Source of the DNA: Ornithinimicrobium avium
Lineage (GTDB): Bacteria; Actinomycetota; Actinomycetes; Actinomycetales; Dermatophilaceae
Length of the DNA: 64,000 nt
Direction of reading: 5' to 3'
NCBI RefSeq assembly: GCF_003351765.1
Contig: NZ_CP031229.1
Location: 2,914,001 to 2,978,000 of the forward strand
The notes under the pieces are model-generated. The model had not been told where the DNA came from. It saw nothing but the letters and a program-made list of their open reading frames with translations, and ran no database searches. Below are positions 49,193-56,934 of this stretch, piece after piece. A program made the position numbers and the translations under genes. Within the stretch, counting starts at the first letter, position 1; each line of letters begins with the position of its first letter.

Positions 49193-50472
49193 TGAGCCTG
49201 ACCAAGGACCCCACCGACCTGCGCGGATCCTCGCCCGGCGGCCCCGGTGGCCCGGTCGGCAGCCCGTCTGGCGCCGCCAGGGTCGCGCCGCCGCGGGCGC
49301 CGTGGGCGCTGGTCATGGCGCGCGAGGTGCACGTGCGGCTGACGGACAAGACCTTCATCCTGTCCACCGTCTTCACCGTCGTGCTCCTCCTGGGCGCGAT
49401 GGTCGTCCCGACCTTCTTCGCCGGCACCACCGAGCAGACCGTGGCGGTGACCGGCGACGCGGGCGCGTCCGTGGTCCAGCAGGCCGCGCCCGCCGTCGTG
49501 GGTCTGTCGGTGACGGGCGTGTCCGACACCACCGTCGACACGCTGCGGGTGGCCGACCGGGCGGCCGCCGAGCAGGCCGTGCGCGACGGCGACGCCGACG
49601 TCGCGCTGGTCGGGGGCCCCGGCTCGTGGGAGCTGCTCAGCGACGGTGAGCCCCCCTCCAGCCTCTACGCCGCCCTGTCCGACACCGTCCGGACGGAGGC
49701 CCTGACCGCCAACGCGAAGGCCGCCGGCACCTCCGTGCAGCAGCTGACCGCGGGCAGCGTCCTGACGCCGGTGGACCTGTCCGCGGCCACCGGGGGGATG
49801 GGCGAGGGGATGCTCTTCCTGGTCGGGCTGGGCTTCGCGATGGTCTTCTACCTCGCGGCCATCATGTTCGGGATGCAGATCGCCTCCAGCGTGGTGGAGG
49901 AGAAGCAGTCCCGGATCGTGGAGATCCTCGCCGCGGCGATCCCGGTGCGCCAGCTGCTCCTGGGCAAGGTGCTCGGCAACACGCTGCTCGCCTTCGGCCA
50001 GATGGCCCTCATCGTGTCCGTCGCCCTGGTGGGGATGACCTTCACCGACCTCGACGTCGCCCTGCCCGGGCTGGCCGAGGCGATCGGCTGGTACCTGCCG
50101 TTCTTCGTCTTCGGCTTCCTGGCCCTGGCGTGCGTCTGGGCCGCGGCGGGGGCGCTGGCCTCGCGCACCGAGGACCTGCAGTCCACCACGATGCCGCTGA
50201 CCATGGTGCTCGTCTTCGCCCTCCTCGGCGCGATCAACCTGGACGGGGTCGCGCGGGAGGTGGCCTCCTTCGTCCCGGTCCTGTCCACGCTGCTCATGCC
50301 GATGCGCATCCTGGAGGGCGAGGTGTCCTGGTGGCAGCCGGCCGTGGCGCTCGCGCTGGTCGTGGGCTTCTGCGCGCTGACGATCCTGCTGGGCAGCCGG
50401 CTCTACCGGCGGGCGCTGCTGCACACCTCCGGCAGGCTCAGCTGGCGCAAGGCGCTGCGGCTGGCGGAGTGA
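49192..50472 (+). CDS. ABC transporter permease (NatB-like)
   Basis: This 426-residue protein is the membrane partner of the preceding ATPase. It has one helix near residues 60-80, a large extracytoplasmic domain (about 85-205) and five or six C-terminal helices. The layout matches ABC2 permeases of the NatB type, which export Na+ or peptides. An N-terminal Gly/Pro/Ser-rich segment of about 35 residues is unusual. A two-component system lies just upstream, so export in response to an envelope or cation signal is likely. Confidence 0.85.
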   Translation: MSLTKDPTDLRGSSPGGPGGPVGSPSGAARVAPPRAPWALVMAREVHVRLTDKTFILSTVFTVVLLLGAMVVPTFFAGTTEQTVAVTGDAGASVVQQAAPAVVGLSVTGVSDTTVDTLRVADRAAAEQAVRDGDADVALVGGPGSWELLSDGEPPSSLYAALSDTVRTEALTANAKAAGTSVQQLTAGSVLTPVDLSAATGGMGEGMLFLVGLGFAMVFYLAAIMFGMQIASSVVEEKQSRIVEILAAAIPVRQLLLGKVLGNTLLAFGQMALIVSVALVGMTFTDLDVALPGLAEAIGWYLPFFVFGFLALACVWAAAGALASRTEDLQSTTMPLTMVLVFALLGAINLDGVAREVASFVPVLSTLLMPMRILEGEVSWWQPAVALALVVGFCALTILLGSRLYRRALLHTSGRLSWRKALRLAE

Positions 50473-50489
50473 GCGGCGGCGCCGCCCCC

Positions 50490-51695
50490 TCAGGAGGTGA
50501 CGCCGCCGAGCAGCGCGCGTGCGCCCGCCAGGACCTCCTCCTCGGAGAGCAGCACGAGGTCGGCCGCAGGGCCCAGGGGTATGAAGCTGTCCCGGCTGGT
50601 CACGCGCCTCACCGCCCCGTCGAAACCGTGGTCGACCAGCGCGGTCACCACGCCCTCGGAGACGCCGCCGCTGCTGCGGGTCTCGTCGACGACGAGGACC
50701 CGGCCGGTCTCCCGTGCCTCGCGCAGCACGTCCTCGACGGGCAGCGGAGCGAGCCACCGCAGGTCGAGGACCCGGCAGCCCACGCCCTCCCCGGCGAGCC
50801 GCGCGGCGACCCGCAGGCTCATCCGCAGCCCGTTGCCGAAGGTGACGAGCGTCAGGTCGGTGCCCTCGCCGTGGGTGCGGGCCGAGCCGACCGGGGCGTG
50901 CTGCCCCGCCCACCGCCCGGGCGGGGCGTAGGACGAGAGCCACCGGCCGTCGCCCTCGGCGAGCAGGTCTCGTGCGTGGTAGAGCGCGATCGGCTCGAGG
51001 AAGACGCTGACGGTCCCGTCCACCCGGGCCGCCGCCAGGCAGGTGCGCAGCATCGCGGCCGCGTCGTCCGGCCGCGACGGGACGGCCAGCACGAGGCCGG
51101 GGATGTCACGCAGCGCCGCGACGGCGTCGTCGTTGTGGAAGTGGCCGCCGAAGCCCCTCTGGTAGCCCAGCCCCGCGATGCGCACGACCATCGGGTTGCG
51201 GTACTGGCCCTGGGAGAAGAACGACAGCGTGGCGCCCTCTCCCCGCAGCTGGTCGGCGGCGTTGTGCAGGTAGGCGAGGTACTGGATCTCCGGGACCGGC
51301 AGGAAGCCCGAGACCGCGGCCCCCAGGCCGAGGCCGAGGACCGACTGCTCGTCGAGGATCGTGTCGAAGACCCGCGCCGGGCCGAACGTCTGGCGCAGGC
51401 CGCGGGTGACGCCGTAGACACCTCCCTTGACAGCGACGTCCTCGCCGAGGACGAGCATCTCCGGGCGCAGCGCCAGCTCCTCGGTCAGCGTCCGGTTGAT
51501 CGTCTGGGCGAGGGTCAGCGGCGGCTCGTGCTCCGGCAGCCGGCCGCCGAACGCGGCCGAGCGTTCCTGCGGGGACGCCGACCGCACCGCCTCGACGGCG
51601 ACCCGGTCCGGTCGGTGCGGCGCGAGCGGCTCCACGATCTGGGCCGCGCTCGCCAGCCGCGGCTCCCGGACGACCTCCTCGGCGACCCGGGCCAC
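50490..51695 (-). CDS. 2-oxoacid dehydrogenase E1 beta part (frameshifted from alpha part)
   Basis: This frame encodes the beta half of a thiamine-diphosphate E1 component, about 400 residues. It includes LTLAQTINRTLTEELALRPE, VLGEDVAVKGGVYGVTRGL and the C-terminal transketolase-like domain (VLDLRWLAPLPVEDVLREA). Its natural beginning continues the alpha frame. The residues VARVAEEVVREPRLASAAQI follow directly from LLARYDAIGR in the other frame if one base is restored near 51690-51700. No good ribosome-binding site precedes the GTG at 51695, so independent translation is doubtful. Known fused alpha-beta E1 proteins of actinobacteria are about 720-750 residues, matching the two halves joined. 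Confidence 0.8.
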   Translation of the reverse strand: MARVAEEVVREPRLASAAQIVEPLAPHRPDRVAVEAVRSASPQERSAAFGGRLPEHEPPLTLAQTINRTLTEELALRPEMLVLGEDVAVKGGVYGVTRGLRQTFGPARVFDTILDEQSVLGLGLGAAVSGFLPVPEIQYLAYLHNAADQLRGEGATLSFFSQGQYRNPMVVRIAGLGYQRGFGGHFHNDDAVAALRDIPGLVLAVPSRPDDAAAMLRTCLAAARVDGTVSVFLEPIALYHARDLLAEGDGRWLSSYAPPGRWAGQHAPVGSARTHGEGTDLTLVTFGNGLRMSLRVAARLAGEGVGCRVLDLRWLAPLPVEDVLREARETGRVLVVDETRSSGGVSEGVVTALVDHGFDGAVRRVTSRDSFIPLGPAADLVLLSEEEVLAGARALLGGVTS

Positions 51696-52732
51696 CTGCG
51701 GCCGATCGCGTCGTAGCGCGCGAGCAGCTCCTCCGGACCGGCCATCCCGGCCTCGACGAGGAGGCGAGCGGTGCCGACCAGGGGGTCGCGGGCGAGGTCC
51801 TCGCGCAGCTCCCGGGGCGTCCGGTAGGCGCTCTCCACGTCGGAGCCGGCGTGGGCCAGCAGCCGGACGGTGCGCAGGTGCAGGAAGGCCGGCCGGCGCC
51901 GCCGGCGCACGTGGTCGACCGCCTCGCGCGCCGCGTCGTGGACCGCGACGAGGTCCGAGCCGTCGGCCGTGAGGTAGCGCAGGCCCGGCCGGTGGCCGTA
52001 GGCGGCGGCGACCCAGTCCTGCGGCGTGCGGACGCTGATCCCCCACCCGTTGTCCTCGCAGACGAGCAGGAGCGGCAGCGGCAGCTGCTGGTGGCTCAGG
52101 TGGGACGCCGCGTTGACGGTGCCGGTCGTCGTCGAGTGGTTGGCGGAGGCGTCGCCGAAGCTGCAGACCACCACCGCGTCCTCCGGCCAGGGGGAGTCGA
52201 TCCCCAGGCGCCGGGCCCGCTCGACGGCGAAGGCCACCCCGAGGGCGCGGGGCAGGTGCGAGCCGATCGTCGAGGTCTGCGGGATGACCGCGAGGTCGTG
52301 GTGGCCGAAGACCTTGTGCCGGCCGCCGGCGATCGGCTCGGTCGCGGCCGCCACCAGGCCGCGCAGCACGTCGCGGACGGGGTCCTGGCCCGGGACCTGC
52401 GCCGCCCGGGCGACGTAGAAGCCCCCGGAGCGGTAGTGCAGCAGCGCGGGGTCGGTCGGGCGCAGGGCCGCGGCGACCGCCGCGTCGCCCTCGTGCCCTG
52501 AGGAGGCGATCGTGTAGAAGCCCTCGCCCCGGGCCTGCAACGACCGCGCCGCGAGGTCGAGCTGCCGGCTGGTCGCCTGGGCCTCGAAGAGCGCGAGCGC
52601 GGCGGTGCCGGTGAGCCCGGTCCCCGGGCGCAGCGGCAGGCTCGGGTCACGCACCCCCGACGGCCGGGCGAGGGCGGCGACCGACCGGCGGAGGTTCGCG
52701 TCGACCTCGGCGGCGCCGGGAGCCTCGGTCAT
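51515..52732 (-). CDS. 2-oxoacid dehydrogenase E1 alpha part (frameshifted)
   Basis: This frame encodes the alpha half of E1. The thiamine-diphosphate motif is VVCSFGDASANHSTTTGTVN, followed by LLVCEDNGWGISVRTP. Conserved phosphorylation-loop-like residues are in SGSDVESAYR-like GSDVESAYRTPRELRED. After LLARYDAIGRR (about 51700) the frame runs out of register into about 60 Arg/Ser-rich residues ending at 51515, which are not real sequence. ATG at 52732 overlaps the aldehyde dehydrogenase stop as ATGA. E1 decarboxylates a 2-oxoacid and passes the acyl group to E2. Its operon suggests 2-oxoadipate or a branched-chain substrate. Confidence 0.8.
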   Translation of the reverse strand: MTEAPGAAEVDANLRRSVAALARPSGVRDPSLPLRPGTGLTGTAALALFEAQATSRQLDLAARSLQARGEGFYTIASSGHEGDAAVAAALRPTDPALLHYRSGGFYVARAAQVPGQDPVRDVLRGLVAAATEPIAGGRHKVFGHHDLAVIPQTSTIGSHLPRALGVAFAVERARRLGIDSPWPEDAVVVCSFGDASANHSTTTGTVNAASHLSHQQLPLPLLLVCEDNGWGISVRTPQDWVAAAYGHRPGLRYLTADGSDLVAVHDAAREAVDHVRRRRRPAFLHLRTVRLLAHAGSDVESAYRTPRELREDLARDPLVGTARLLVEAGMAGPEELLARYDAIGRRWPGSPRRSSGSRGWRARPRSWSRSRRTDRTGSPSRRCGRRPRRNARPRSAAGCRSTSRR

Positions 52733-54285
52733 ACGTCCAGGCGGAAGGCGTCGTCCGGGGTCAGGTCGGCCACGTCCATCTGCGCCTTCTGCAGCCGTCC
52801 GGACCAGTCCCAGTTGACGGCCTGCCAGCGGGTGAACTGGTCGAGCACCCACATCCCGGACTGGCGGCTGCCGTTGCCGGAGCGGCCGTTGCCCCCGAAG
52901 GGCAGGTGCGCCTCGGCGCCGGAGGTGGAGTTGTTGACGCTGACCATCCCCGCGCCGATCCCGCGCCGGAAGCGGAAGACGTCCTGCGGGTCGGTCGTGT
53001 AGATCGAGCTGGACAGGCCGTAGCCCGGACGGTTGGCCAGGTCGACCGCCTCCTCCAGGGTGCGGTAGCTCGTCACGCCCACCATCGGGCCGAACGTCTC
53101 CTCCATGAAGATCTGGTCCTCCGGGCCCACCCCGTCCACGATCGTCGGGTGGTAGAACAGGCCGCGCTCCGGGTCCCCGACGAACCCCTCGCGCGGGTTG
53201 TCGCCGGTGATCCGGCCGGTGCCGCCCGAGCCCAGCACCCGGTGGTGCGGCTGCACCCAGCCGAGGTAGTCCTCGAACCGGGCGGCGAACTTCTGCGACA
53301 TCATCGGTCCGAAGAGCACCTCCTGGCTCGGGTCGCCCACGGCCGCCTGCTCGACGGCAGCGGCGAACCGGCGCAGGAACTCGTCGTGGACCGACTCGTG
53401 CACGATGACCGTGCCCAGCGAGGTGCACCGCTGGCCGGCGGTCCCGAACCCGCCGAACACCGCCCCCTCGACGGCCAGGTCGAGGTCGGCGCTGGGGGTG
53501 ACGACCATCGGGTTCTTGCCGCCCAGCTCCAGGCAGGCGGACTGCAGGTGGCGGCCGGTCAGCTCGCCGATCAGGGCGCCGACGACGCTGGACCCGGTGA
53601 AGCCGACCTTGTCGACCAGCCGCTCCTCGAGGGCCTCCTCCAGCCCGGCGAAGGTCTGCTCGCCGTCGGCCAGCACGAGGTGCAGGGCACCGTCGGGCAG
53701 CCCGCCGGCGCGGAACAGGGCGGCCAGCGCCTGGGCCGAGGCGGCGGCATACTCCGCGGGCTTCCACACGACCGTGTTGCCGGTGAGCAGCGCGGGCACG
53801 ATGTACCAGGAGGGGACGGCGACGGGGAAGTTGCCGGCGGTGATGACCGAGACCACCCCGACCGGCTCGCGGTAGGTGAACAGGCTCTTGTCGGGCATCT
53901 CCGAGGGGACGGTCTGGCCGTAGAGCCGGCGTCCCTCGCCGAGGAAGAAGTCGCAGGTGTCGATGATCTCGCGCACCTCGCCCAGGGCCTCGACGTGCGG
54001 CTTGCCGATCTCCGCGGTGACGATCCGTGCCAGCGCGTCCTGGTTGGCCTCCACGATCCGCCCGATGTGGGCGATGGCGCGTCCGCGCACCGGGGCGGGC
54101 ACGTCGGCCCAGGCCGGCTGGGCCCTCCTGGCCGCCCTCGCCGCCTCCACGAACGTGCCCGCGTCGCCGAGCGCGACCTCGGCGACGACGGTGGCCGTGT
54201 CGGCCGGGTCGACGTTGGTGAGCCGGCCGCCGGGCGCGCCGGCGACCGGCTGCCCGTCAATGACGGAGGTGACGTGGTGGACCAT
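52729..54285 (-). CDS. Aldehyde dehydrogenase, probably L-2-aminoadipate-6-semialdehyde/piperideine-6-carboxylate type
   Basis: This 518-residue ALDH has the catalytic cysteine in GTAGQRCTSLGT (Cys287) and the general-base glutamate in CLELGGKNP. FTGSSVVGA contributes to NAD binding. The neighbouring lysine 6-aminotransferase makes 2-aminoadipate semialdehyde (cyclising to piperideine-6-carboxylate). This enzyme likely oxidises it to 2-aminoadipate, giving the first two steps of lysine breakdown. ATG at 54285 is preceded by AGAAAGG; the next gene upstream ends 82 bases away in the same direction, and the E1 start overlaps its stop. Confidence 0.85.
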   Translation of the reverse strand: MVHHVTSVIDGQPVAGAPGGRLTNVDPADTATVVAEVALGDAGTFVEAARAARRAQPAWADVPAPVRGRAIAHIGRIVEANQDALARIVTAEIGKPHVEALGEVREIIDTCDFFLGEGRRLYGQTVPSEMPDKSLFTYREPVGVVSVITAGNFPVAVPSWYIVPALLTGNTVVWKPAEYAAASAQALAALFRAGGLPDGALHLVLADGEQTFAGLEEALEERLVDKVGFTGSSVVGALIGELTGRHLQSACLELGGKNPMVVTPSADLDLAVEGAVFGGFGTAGQRCTSLGTVIVHESVHDEFLRRFAAAVEQAAVGDPSQEVLFGPMMSQKFAARFEDYLGWVQPHHRVLGSGGTGRITGDNPREGFVGDPERGLFYHPTIVDGVGPEDQIFMEETFGPMVGVTSYRTLEEAVDLANRPGYGLSSSIYTTDPQDVFRFRRGIGAGMVSVNNSTSGAEAHLPFGGNGRSGNGSRQSGMWVLDQFTRWQAVNWDWSGRLQKAQMDVADLTPDDAFRLDV

Positions 54286-54367
54286 GGTGGACACCTTTCT
54301 CCTTGGATGGGGTGGGTCGCTCGTCCAGCGTCTCAACATCCGTGCCGGCGCTGTCGAGAGCGGCTGT

Positions 54368-55720
54368 TCATGCCGTCGATGTGCGGGTGTTCATGCGGTC
54401 GACGACGCTCTCGATCGCGCGCAGCCCGAGGGCGAGCTCGTCCCGGGTCACGTCCAGGGCGGGGCGCAGGCGGACCGAGCGCTCGCCGCAGGGCAGGACC
54501 AGGACCTTCTCATCCTCGCGCAGCCGGCGCACGAGTCCGTCGCGGGTCGGGCCGTCGGGCAGGTCGAGGGCGCACATCAGGCCGCGACCGCGGGCGTTGC
54601 TGACCGTGCCGGGGTGGCGCGACTGGAGCGCCCGGAGCTGCTCGCCCAGCCAGGCTCCGGTGTCGGCGGCGCGCTCGAACAGCCCGTCGCGCTCGATGAT
54701 CTCCAGCAGCCGGCGGGAGCGGACCATGTCGACCAGGCCGCCGCCCCAGGTGGAGTTGATCCGGCTGGAGACGTGGAAGACGTTGTCGGCGACCTCGTCG
54801 ACGCGGCGCCCGGCCATGATCCCGCCGACCTGGGCCTTCTTGGCGAAGGCGACGACGTCGGGCTCGAGCCCGAGCTGCTGGTAGGCCCACGGGGTGCCGG
54901 TCAGGCCGACGCCCGTCTGCACCTCGTCGAGCACGAACAGGGCGTCGTGCTCGTGGCAGAGGGCCTGCATCGCCTGGAGGAACTCCGGCCGCATGTGGTT
55001 GTCCCCGCCCTCGCCCTGGATCGGTTCGGCGACGAACGCGGCGATGTCGTGCGGGTGGGCCTCGAAGGCGGCCCGGGCCTGCTCCAGGGCGTGCCGCTCG
55101 GCGGCCTCGACCTTGCCCAGGTTCTCCTCGAGCGGGAAGGTGATCGCGGGAACGTCGATCCGGGGCCAGTCGAACCTGGGGAAGCGGGCGACCTTGGCCG
55201 GGTCGGTGTTGGTCAGCGACATCGTGTAGCCGCTGCGGCCGTGGAAGGCCCGGGTCAGGTGCATGACCTTCGTGCCGAGGTCCGCCGGGAGCCCGGCCGC
55301 CTCGTTGCGCCGGCTCTTCCAGTCGAAGGCGGTCTTGAGCGCGTTCTCCACCGCGAGGGCCCCACCCTCGACGAAGAACAGGTGCGGCAGTGCCGGGTCG
55401 CCCAGGACCCGGGCGAACGTCGTGGTGAACTCGGCCAGGTGCGTGGTGTAGACGTCGGAGTTGGCCGGCTTGTTCGACGCGACCTGCGCCAGCAGCGCCT
55501 GGAACTGCGGGTCGTCGACGACGCCGGAGGGGTTGGCGCCCAGCGGCGCGGAGGCGAAGAAGGTGTAGAGGTCCAGGTAGGAGTCGCCGGTGCGGGTGTC
55601 GACGAACCAGGACCCGTGGCTCCTTATGGTGTCGAAGACCAGCTTGTAGCCGTCGACCAGCAGATGCTGCGCCAGCACCTCGTGGACCTGACCCGGGTCG
55701 ATGTGCGTGTCCGCTCGCAT
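54368..55720 (-). CDS. lat: L-lysine 6-aminotransferase
   Basis: This 450-residue class III PLP aminotransferase matches lysine epsilon-aminotransferase. It begins RADTHIDPGQVHEVLAQHLL and contains SHGSWFVDTRTGDSYLDLYT, LDEVQTGVG and the PLP-lysine in AFAKKAQVGG. It moves the epsilon-amino group of lysine to 2-oxoglutarate, giving 2-aminoadipate semialdehyde. ATG at 55720 has GGGAGGAG seven bases upstream. It heads a three-gene operon with an aldehyde dehydrogenase and a 2-oxoacid dehydrogenase E1. A near-consensus promoter and repeats lie upstream. No Lrp-type regulator gene, often found beside lat, is in the window. Confidence 0.9.
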   Translation of the reverse strand: MRADTHIDPGQVHEVLAQHLLVDGYKLVFDTIRSHGSWFVDTRTGDSYLDLYTFFASAPLGANPSGVVDDPQFQALLAQVASNKPANSDVYTTHLAEFTTTFARVLGDPALPHLFFVEGGALAVENALKTAFDWKSRRNEAAGLPADLGTKVMHLTRAFHGRSGYTMSLTNTDPAKVARFPRFDWPRIDVPAITFPLEENLGKVEAAERHALEQARAAFEAHPHDIAAFVAEPIQGEGGDNHMRPEFLQAMQALCHEHDALFVLDEVQTGVGLTGTPWAYQQLGLEPDVVAFAKKAQVGGIMAGRRVDEVADNVFHVSSRINSTWGGGLVDMVRSRRLLEIIERDGLFERAADTGAWLGEQLRALQSRHPGTVSNARGRGLMCALDLPDGPTRDGLVRRLREDEKVLVLPCGERSVRLRPALDVTRDELALGLRAIESVVDRMNTRTSTA

Positions 55721-55748
55721 GGCAATCTCCTCCCGTCGTTGGGCTGTT

Positions 55749-55784
55749 TTCACGCAAGGTATCCGGTAGAACCGCATTCACGCA
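55749..55784 (-). promoter_or_regulatory. Direct repeats in the lat leader
   Basis: TTCACGCA occurs at 55749 and 55777 (plus-strand reading), 28 bases apart, followed by the palindrome-like GGAAATATTCC (55785-55795). They lie between the lat promoter and its start, where an activator or repressor (for example Lrp-type) could bind. Confidence 0.45.
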
Positions 55785-55805
55785 GGAAATATTCCCGTCT
55801 GTCGG

Positions 55806-55835
55806 ATCATAGACAGGACGATCTTGATCTGTCCA
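55806..55835 (-). promoter_or_regulatory. Sigma-70-like promoter of the lat operon
   Basis: On the minus strand TGGACA (55830-55835) and TATGAT (55806-55811) are separated by 18 bases, each one mismatch from consensus. The transcript would have an untranslated leader of about 80 bases, unlike the leaderless genes around it. Confidence 0.6.
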
Positions 55836-55895
55836 GGGGATAGGTGGTGCGACGGTGCGGGGGACGCCGCAGGGTCCCGCGGCAGGGCCTGCGGC

Positions 55896-55901
55896 TAGGC
55901 T
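55896..55901 (+). promoter_or_regulatory. -10 hexamer (TAGGCT), leaderless
   Basis: TAGGCT ends seven bases before the GTG at 55909. Confidence 0.5.
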
Positions 55902-55908
55902 CGCCCCT

Positions 55909-56772
55909 GTGAGCAGCGTCGAGACGAGGACCCGCACCCAGGAGCGCCACCCGGTGCGCGACACGCCCCTGCTGGTGGCGCTGGACGTGGACGGGACCCT
56001 CATCCACCACGACGGTTCGGTCTCGTCCCGGGTGGAGGACGTCGTCCGCCGCCTCGAGGGGCTGCCGCACGTGCGCGTCGTCGTGGCGACGGGGCGCTCG
56101 GTCGTGGCCACGATGCCGATCCTGGAGCACTTCGGGCTGCGGACGCACGGTCGGCCGGTGGTCTGCTCCAACGGTGCCGTCACCGTCGAGGTCGACGACG
56201 ACCAGGACGGTGGCTTCCGGCTCCTCGACGTGGTCACCTTCGACCCGGCCCCCGCGGTGTCCCTGGTCCGGCGCGAGCTCCCGGGCGCGATCGTGGCGGT
56301 CGAGGAGGTCGGCGTCGGCTTCAAGGTGAGCACCCCTTTCCCCGAGGGCGAGCTGTGGGGCGAGCAGACCGTGGTGCCGATGGAGGAGCTGCTCAGCCAG
56401 CCGGTCACCCGTGTCACCTTCCGCGACCCGAACTCCACCTCCGAGGAGTTCAGCGACCTGGTCGAGCGCATCGGGCTGCACGGCGTCAGCTACGCCGTGG
56501 GCTGGAGCGCCTGGCTCGACCTGGCCCCGGAGGGGGTCTCCAAGGCCTCCGCGCTGGAGCAGGTCCGCCGCCGCCTGGGCGTGGAGCCGCACCGCACCGT
56601 GGCCGTCGGGGACCAGCGCAACGACGTGGAGATGCTCGTCTGGGCCGCTCGCGGCTACGCCATGGGACAGGCTCCGGCCGAGGTCGTCCAGGCGGCCGAC
56701 CGGATGACCGGCCCCGTCGAGGAGGACGGCCTGGTCGACGCCCTGGAACAGGTGCTGGAAGAGCTGGCCTGA
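55909..56772 (+). CDS. Cof-type HAD-IIB phosphatase
   Basis: This 287-residue protein has HAD motif I in VALDVDGTLI, motif II in VVATGRS, motif III in KASALEQV and motif IV in VAVGDQRNDVEML. These are the marks of Cof/YbiV sugar-phosphate phosphatases, which remove phosphate from sugar phosphates or cofactors. GTG at 55909 follows TAGGCT at seven bases with no ribosome-binding site, so I take it as a leaderless start. It is divergent from lat. The substrate is unknown. Confidence 0.85.
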   Translation: MSSVETRTRTQERHPVRDTPLLVALDVDGTLIHHDGSVSSRVEDVVRRLEGLPHVRVVVATGRSVVATMPILEHFGLRTHGRPVVCSNGAVTVEVDDDQDGGFRLLDVVTFDPAPAVSLVRRELPGAIVAVEEVGVGFKVSTPFPEGELWGEQTVVPMEELLSQPVTRVTFRDPNSTSEEFSDLVERIGLHGVSYAVGWSAWLDLAPEGVSKASALEQVRRRLGVEPHRTVAVGDQRNDVEMLVWAARGYAMGQAPAEVVQAADRMTGPVEEDGLVDALEQVLEELA

Positions 56773-56934
56773 CGAGCTCGTCGGCCCACGCGCGGCACAC
56801 CGAGGAAGGGTGTACAAGGCGCATCGACGGGAGTAGCGTTCAGCCACTCTGCCCGTCCGGGCCGAGGTCCTGAACGGACCCGTGGGACGTGCACGGCTGC
56901 CGCCCCGGGTCCATGGAAGACAAGGACCCACGCG

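Noticed and set aside
52733..53767. Extended start for the E1 alpha frame
   Set aside because: The extra residues overlap the aldehyde dehydrogenase gene and have the Arg/Gly/Pro-rich look of a shadow frame; ATG 52732 with ATGA overlap fits.
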